NCBI GenBank assembly: GCA_029243845.1
Contig: JAQWRF010000053.1
Location: 1-9,362, forward strand
Length of the DNA stretch: 9,362 nt
Source: Planctomycetota bacterium
Lineage (GTDB): Bacteria > Planctomycetota > UBA1135
Direction: 5' to 3'
The notes beneath the pieces are model-generated. The model ran no database searches and had not been told where the DNA came from. It saw only the letters and a list, made by a program, of their open reading frames with translations. Positions 6,590 to 9,362 of the stretch are shown piece by piece (position 1 is the stretch's first letter; each line of letters starts with the position of its first letter). The position numbers and the translations under genes are program-made.

Positions 6590-7503
6590 GAGATCGCCTC
6601 GTTGCGCGGATCAAATCTCATGATTAAGATATCAGCGACTAAAGTGCAGCTAGCGAGAATCGCGGTATAAACAACAGTGACGCCAAGTGCGAGTGTGTAA
6701 TCGCGCGCGAGTGCTGCTTGTACGAAAAAAGTTCCTAGACCGGGTAGCGAGAAAATTTGTTCGACCACCAAAGATCCCGTGAGGATACCAGCCGCCGCCG
6801 GCCCCATAAAAGCTAATACCGGAGTAAGGCTAGGGCGTAAGATGTAATTGACATTTAATCGCCGCGTGCTAAGCCCGCGCGCAACGGCGCTGCGATAAGC
6901 ATTACCGTTACGTGCTTGTTGCGCATGATGCTGGATCAACACAAATAATTGCGCAGCCAATGGCAGGCCAAGAGCGCAGCACGGCAATATCCACGAGCTT
7001 AGTTGACGGTGTCCTGCAACGGGAACCCATCCCAAGCCAAACGCAAATACACTAATAAGTATTCCGGCAATGACAAAATTTGGAGTCGCCAGTAATGATG
7101 ATCCCGATAATCGGATCGCAGTCACGCGCCAGCGCGAATTCGAGGTGGCCACAAACATTCCGGCAGCCAAACCGACGAGGATGGCAATAAGCAATGCGCC
7201 GCCTCCTAAGATAAACGAAATCGGCATCGCTGCGCCAAGTAGCTCTTGCACTGAGGTGCCGTGATATTGCAGAGATGGCCCGAAGTCTAAAGTGGCAACT
7301 CCTTGTAGTGAATGCCAGTATTGGATGAGCATCGGTCCATCAAGGTGGTAGCGTAATTCAAGTGCGGCAATCGTCTCCTCAGAAAATTGTTGATTGCTCT
7401 CGAAGGGTCCGCCACGCGTACTGTGTAGCATGAAGAAAGCCAAGGCGTGTACTAAAAGGACACTAGCGACAGCCAGTCCGAGCCGGCGTAGCACATTAAT
7501 CAT
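6586..7503 (-). CDS. oppB: Peptide ABC transporter permease, OppB/DppB type
   Basis: This is the first inner-membrane permease subunit of the oligopeptide importer, with 305 residues as usual for OppB. Membrane segments lie at about 8-26, 95-117, 136-156, 170-190, 230-250 and 273-293. The periplasmic loop after helix 1 carries the pattern LxLRYHLDGPMLIQYWxxL (48-65) and LDFGPS (72-77), common in OppB/DppB. The EAA-type ATPase-docking loop is near 202-225 (AYRSAVARGLS then ILRPSLTPVL). The C-terminal signature LTGSLVVEQIFSLPGLGTFF at 241-260, ARDYTLALG at 266-274 and FDPR at 297-300 are highly characteristic. The ATG at 7503 lies inside the end of oppA (eight-base overlap) behind GAGG with six-base spacing. 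The overlaps with oppA and oppC indicate one translationally coupled operon. Confidence 0.94.
   Translation of the reverse strand: MINVLRRLGLAVASVLLVHALAFFMLHSTRGGPFESNQQFSEETIAALELRYHLDGPMLIQYWHSLQGVATLDFGPSLQYHGTSVQELLGAAMPISFILGGGALLIAILVGLAAGMFVATSNSRWRVTAIRLSGSSLLATPNFVIAGILISVFAFGLGWVPVAGHRQLSSWILPCCALGLPLAAQLFVLIQHHAQQARNGNAYRSAVARGLSTRRLNVNYILRPSLTPVLAFMGPAAAGILTGSLVVEQIFSLPGLGTFFVQAALARDYTLALGVTVVYTAILASCTLVADILIMRFDPRNEAIS
6597..6600 (-). promoter_or_regulatory. Ribosome binding site deciding the oppC TTG start
   Basis: GAGG on the minus strand, inside the end of oppB, is separated by seven bases from the TTG at 6589. Its good spacing supports TTG as the genuine oppC start despite the rare codon. 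Confidence 0.7.
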
Positions 7504-8992
7504 GGGCTACCTCGCGACGTAAGTGTTGCCACTCGATAATGCCAAATTTGTTAGAAACGTGGCCTGTGATGTTAGGTCGCAGTAATTGAATGTTAGAATC
7601 AAAACATAAAGGAATAATCGCATATTCATCTATAAGTATTTTTTCGGCACGCGCGAGCAGGATCAAACGCAACGCTGGATCTGTGCATGACTGTGATTCG
7701 GCCAGCAAAGCATCGTAATCGGCATTGCTGAAAGAACTGCGGTTGTTGCGATGTCCACTTTGAAATAATTCTAAAAAAGTGAAGGGGTCGTAGTAGTCGC
7801 CAATCCATGTAGAGTGCGAGCTTTGATAATCTTTAGACTTCTGCAGAGGGAAAAACGACTTCGCCTCAAGTTGATTTAAACTTACCTTAATGCCTAACAC
7901 TACTTGCCATTGCTGTTGTAGGAATTCGGCAATAGTGCGATTTATTTCGCTGGCCGGGTACAAATAATCAATCGTGATGTTCTCATCACCCAACTCGCGG
8001 ATGGCATTTTGTAGTGCAGCTTTTGCGGCGGCGGCGTCAAAGGGAATATCCGCTATCGAAGAGTAATTGGGCAGCAAGTCAGGCACTAATGCATGCGCGG
8101 GCTTACGGCGTCCGCCAATGAGAGCTACCAGTTGCTGGCGATCGACAGCTAGCGCTAAAGCCATGCGTAAACTTCGATTGGCCAGCGGCTGGTCGGCGCT
8201 CTGCTGGAGTCGCACAAAGTAAGTTGCGAAACTAGGTGTAGTACTGATGGCGGCAGGGTGCCGTTGTTGTAATTGCTCGACCGATAGTTGCGGGACTGCT
8301 GGGATATAGTCCGCTTGTTTATCGAGGTATAAATTTAGGGCTGTCCATTGCGAGTCGACGCTGAGAAAATCGATGGTGCGGAAAGAAGCGCTCGAATAAT
8401 CGCGATGCTGGCTATTGATGCTCAGCCGTGTAAAATCACGGATACGGTGCACGCTTATTTTGTAAGGCCCTGAATACGTCATGTTTTCAGGAATCACACC
8501 AGGGGTAGCTCGGCGCAACACTTCAGGGATGGGAGCCAGCGCGTGGTAGGTGCAGTAAGTAGCGAATAATGGCTGCGGCGACTTGAAGTTTAGCTGTACT
8601 GCGCCGCTGACAATTTCAATGGTGGCACCGGCTAACCAGTCCGCATAGGGCGCTGCCGTTGAGGGGCGCTGTAGGCGCTGCCAGCTGTCACGCACATCAA
8701 TCAGCGTCAACTTAGACCCATCAGACCAACGCGCGTCAGGGCGCAAGTAGAAGCGCCACTGGCGGTTGTTATCGCTGCTGCTGTAATTGCTGGCAAGCGC
8801 GTTGCGTAATTCACCGGTTTGTGGGTCAATAGCAGTCAAGCAGTCGAAAACGGCGCTGAGCAGGCGAGTGCTACCTGCGCTCGTAGCTAATTGAGGGTCA
8901 AAAGAGTCTAGCTCAGAACCATTAACCACACTCAACTCTGCGGGCTGCGGTGAACAGCAGCAAAGTAGTGGTAATAGGACGAGAGCTCTCAT
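7496..8992 (-). CDS. oppA: Oligopeptide-binding lipoprotein, OppA-like (SBP family 5)
   Basis: This is the substrate-binding protein that captures peptides outside the membrane and hands them to OppBC. From the ATG at 8992 it has 498 residues, in the family range (about 500-550). The start gives a short signal: Met-Arg, a hydrophobic run (residues 3-10), then three cysteines (11-13) and a polar region, suggesting a lipoprotein, although the lipobox lacks the usual small residue before Cys. The mature part has the family pattern: LDSFDPQLATSAGSTRLLSAVFDCL near 29-53, WRFYLRPDARWSDGSKLT near 78-95, SGPYKI near 178-183, MALALAVDR near 276-284, and a C-terminal PLCFDSN...NITGHVSN segment close to E. 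coli-type OppA. An in-frame TTG at 9037 would add 15 residues and make its first base coincide with that of the oppD ATG; I reject it because no ribosome binding site precedes it and the ATG form looks like a proper signal peptide. First gene of oppABC. Confidence 0.92.
   Translation of the reverse strand: MRALVLLPLLCCCSPQPAELSVVNGSELDSFDPQLATSAGSTRLLSAVFDCLTAIDPQTGELRNALASNYSSSDNNRQWRFYLRPDARWSDGSKLTLIDVRDSWQRLQRPSTAAPYADWLAGATIEIVSGAVQLNFKSPQPLFATYCTYHALAPIPEVLRRATPGVIPENMTYSGPYKISVHRIRDFTRLSINSQHRDYSSASFRTIDFLSVDSQWTALNLYLDKQADYIPAVPQLSVEQLQQRHPAAISTTPSFATYFVRLQQSADQPLANRSLRMALALAVDRQQLVALIGGRRKPAHALVPDLLPNYSSIADIPFDAAAAKAALQNAIRELGDENITIDYLYPASEINRTIAEFLQQQWQVVLGIKVSLNQLEAKSFFPLQKSKDYQSSHSTWIGDYYDPFTFLELFQSGHRNNRSSFSNADYDALLAESQSCTDPALRLILLARAEKILIDEYAIIPLCFDSNIQLLRPNITGHVSNKFGIIEWQHLRREVAHD
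7510..7513 (-). promoter_or_regulatory. Ribosome binding site of oppB within oppA
   Basis: GAGG on the minus strand lies six bases before the oppB ATG at 7503, within the last codons of oppA. It fixes the oppB start and shows that this organism uses Shine-Dalgarno signals at least inside this operon. Confidence 0.65.
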
Positions 8993-9036
8993 TCTGCCAT
9001 AGGATAAAACATAGGATTGAAGAAATCGAGTGTGCA
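8993..9036. promoter_or_regulatory. Divergent oppA/oppD spacer
   Basis: These 44 bp separate the ATG codons of oppA (-) and oppD (+) and should carry promoters for both halves of the importer. The region is AT-richer than its surroundings and contains an 8-bp direct repeat (separate entry). TAGGAT on the + strand (9000-9005 and 9012-9017) and TATCCT on the - strand (9006-9001) are weak -10 candidates; no convincing -35 box is seen. Confidence 0.4.
8998..9017. repeat. Direct repeat CATAGGAT x2, 12-bp period
   Basis: CATAGGAT occurs at 8998-9005 and again exactly at 9010-9017, separated by AAAA, within the oppA/oppD spacer. The spacing of 12 bp is a little over one helical turn. It may be a tandem regulator-binding site or two overlapping -10-like elements; the sequence alone does not decide. 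Confidence 0.45.
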
Positions 9037-9362
9037 ATGGCTTACAATAATGTTGTGGATGTCGCCCCTATTCTGTCAGTAAGCGCGTTAACGGTCGTCG
9101 TTAAAGACTCGCAAGCGGTTTTGGTGAAGGATTTTGCCTTGTCGCTGCGTAGCGGCGAAATAACGGCTATCGTCGGAGAATCGGGCTCAGGCAAATCTAT
9201 CGCTTGCTTGGCCATCATGCAATTACTGCAAAGCGGATTAGAGCGCACTGCGGGTAGCGTTAAATTTAATAATACTCAGCTAGGCAAATTGTCCGAATCG
9301 GAGCTGCAGAAGTATCGCGGTAAGTCTGTCGCGTATGTGTTTCAAGATCCAGCGTCTTCCTT
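9037..9362 (+). CDS. oppD: Peptide ABC transporter ATP-binding protein, OppD-like, 3'-truncated by window edge
   Basis: This frame starts at ATG 9037 and is still open at the window end, giving 108 complete codons of an ATPase normally 300-350 residues (or about 550 if OppD and OppF are fused). Visible parts are a first strand LSVSALTVVV at 13-22, Walker A GESGSGKS at 47-54 and the Q-loop AYVFQDPASS at 99-108 with Gln103. The forms 'GESGSGKS' and 'FQDP' are typical of the OppD/DppD class. It would hydrolyse ATP on the cytoplasmic face of the OppBC permease. The gene runs divergently from oppABC, so the importer is encoded in two opposed units; an oppF may follow outside the window. A weak GAG lies six bases before the start. 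Other Opp-like specificities (dipeptide, nickel, microcin) cannot be excluded from this fragment. Confidence 0.9.
   Translation, partial: MAYNNVVDVAPILSVSALTVVVKDSQAVLVKDFALSLRSGEITAIVGESGSGKSIACLAIMQLLQSGLERTAGSVKFNNTQLGKLSESELQKYRGKSVAYVFQDPASS

Noticed and set aside
9042..9248. 68-codon minus-strand frame opposite oppD
   Set aside because: It covers the Walker A region of oppD in antisense; the oppD reading has conserved motifs and this one has none.
1..9362. Defence system, mobile element, tRNA/rRNA or CRISPR array
   Set aside because: No transposase, integrase, nuclease-toxin pair, regularly spaced repeats, or tRNA cloverleaf was recognised; all genes fall into known housekeeping, transport or competence families except the partial membrane protein.

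Overview
The window is a densely packed stretch of bacterial chromosome. By eye it is about half GC. It has no RNA genes, mobile elements, CRISPR array or phage genes, and nothing in it looks horizontally acquired. Eight protein genes cover nearly all of it: only three short gaps (21, 47 and 44 bp) lie between genes, and two convergent gene pairs overlap at their 3' ends. The gene content (ComEC, ComM, CoaD, RidA, an Opp-type peptide importer with a putative lipoprotein binding protein) suggests a free-living, probably Gram-negative bacterium with at least part of a natural-transformation apparatus. The phylum cannot be settled from these families. The 'PPTLGH' form of the CoaD active-site loop and the mix of GTG, TTG and ATG starts would fit the Verrucomicrobiota/Planctomycetota region, but that is a weak guess.

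Layout from left to right. Positions 1-1316 (+) hold the 3' part of a multi-pass membrane protein resembling GT-C glycosyltransferases; its start lies outside the window. Positions 1174-2781 (-) hold comM (YifB-type AAA+ ATPase), whose 3' end overlaps the first gene by 143 bp. Positions 2803-4869 (-) hold comEC, directly upstream of comM and probably in one operon with it. A 47-bp divergent spacer with a central 12-bp perfect palindrome separates comEC from coaD (4917-5399, +), which is followed with a one-base overlap by ridA (5399-5776, +). From 5735 to 8992 (-) runs a peptide ABC importer operon transcribed in the order oppA-oppB-oppC with overlapping junctions. A 44-bp divergent spacer with an 8-bp direct repeat separates oppA from an oppD-like ATPase gene (9037 onward, +), which is cut by the window end.

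Functional grouping. comEC and comM form a DNA uptake and recombination pair: ComEC moves single-stranded DNA through the inner membrane and ComM helps extend recombination of the incoming strand. coaD and ridA are housekeeping genes (coenzyme A synthesis; removal of reactive enamines made by PLP enzymes). oppABC plus oppD together supply a binding protein, two permeases and at least one ATPase of an oligopeptide importer, split over two divergent units.

I do not see an undescribed system here. The most useful leads are structural: the two candidate operator-like elements in the divergent spacers, the long convergent overlap that gives ComM an extra tail, and the same-frame TGA-to-GTG junction between comEC and comM.
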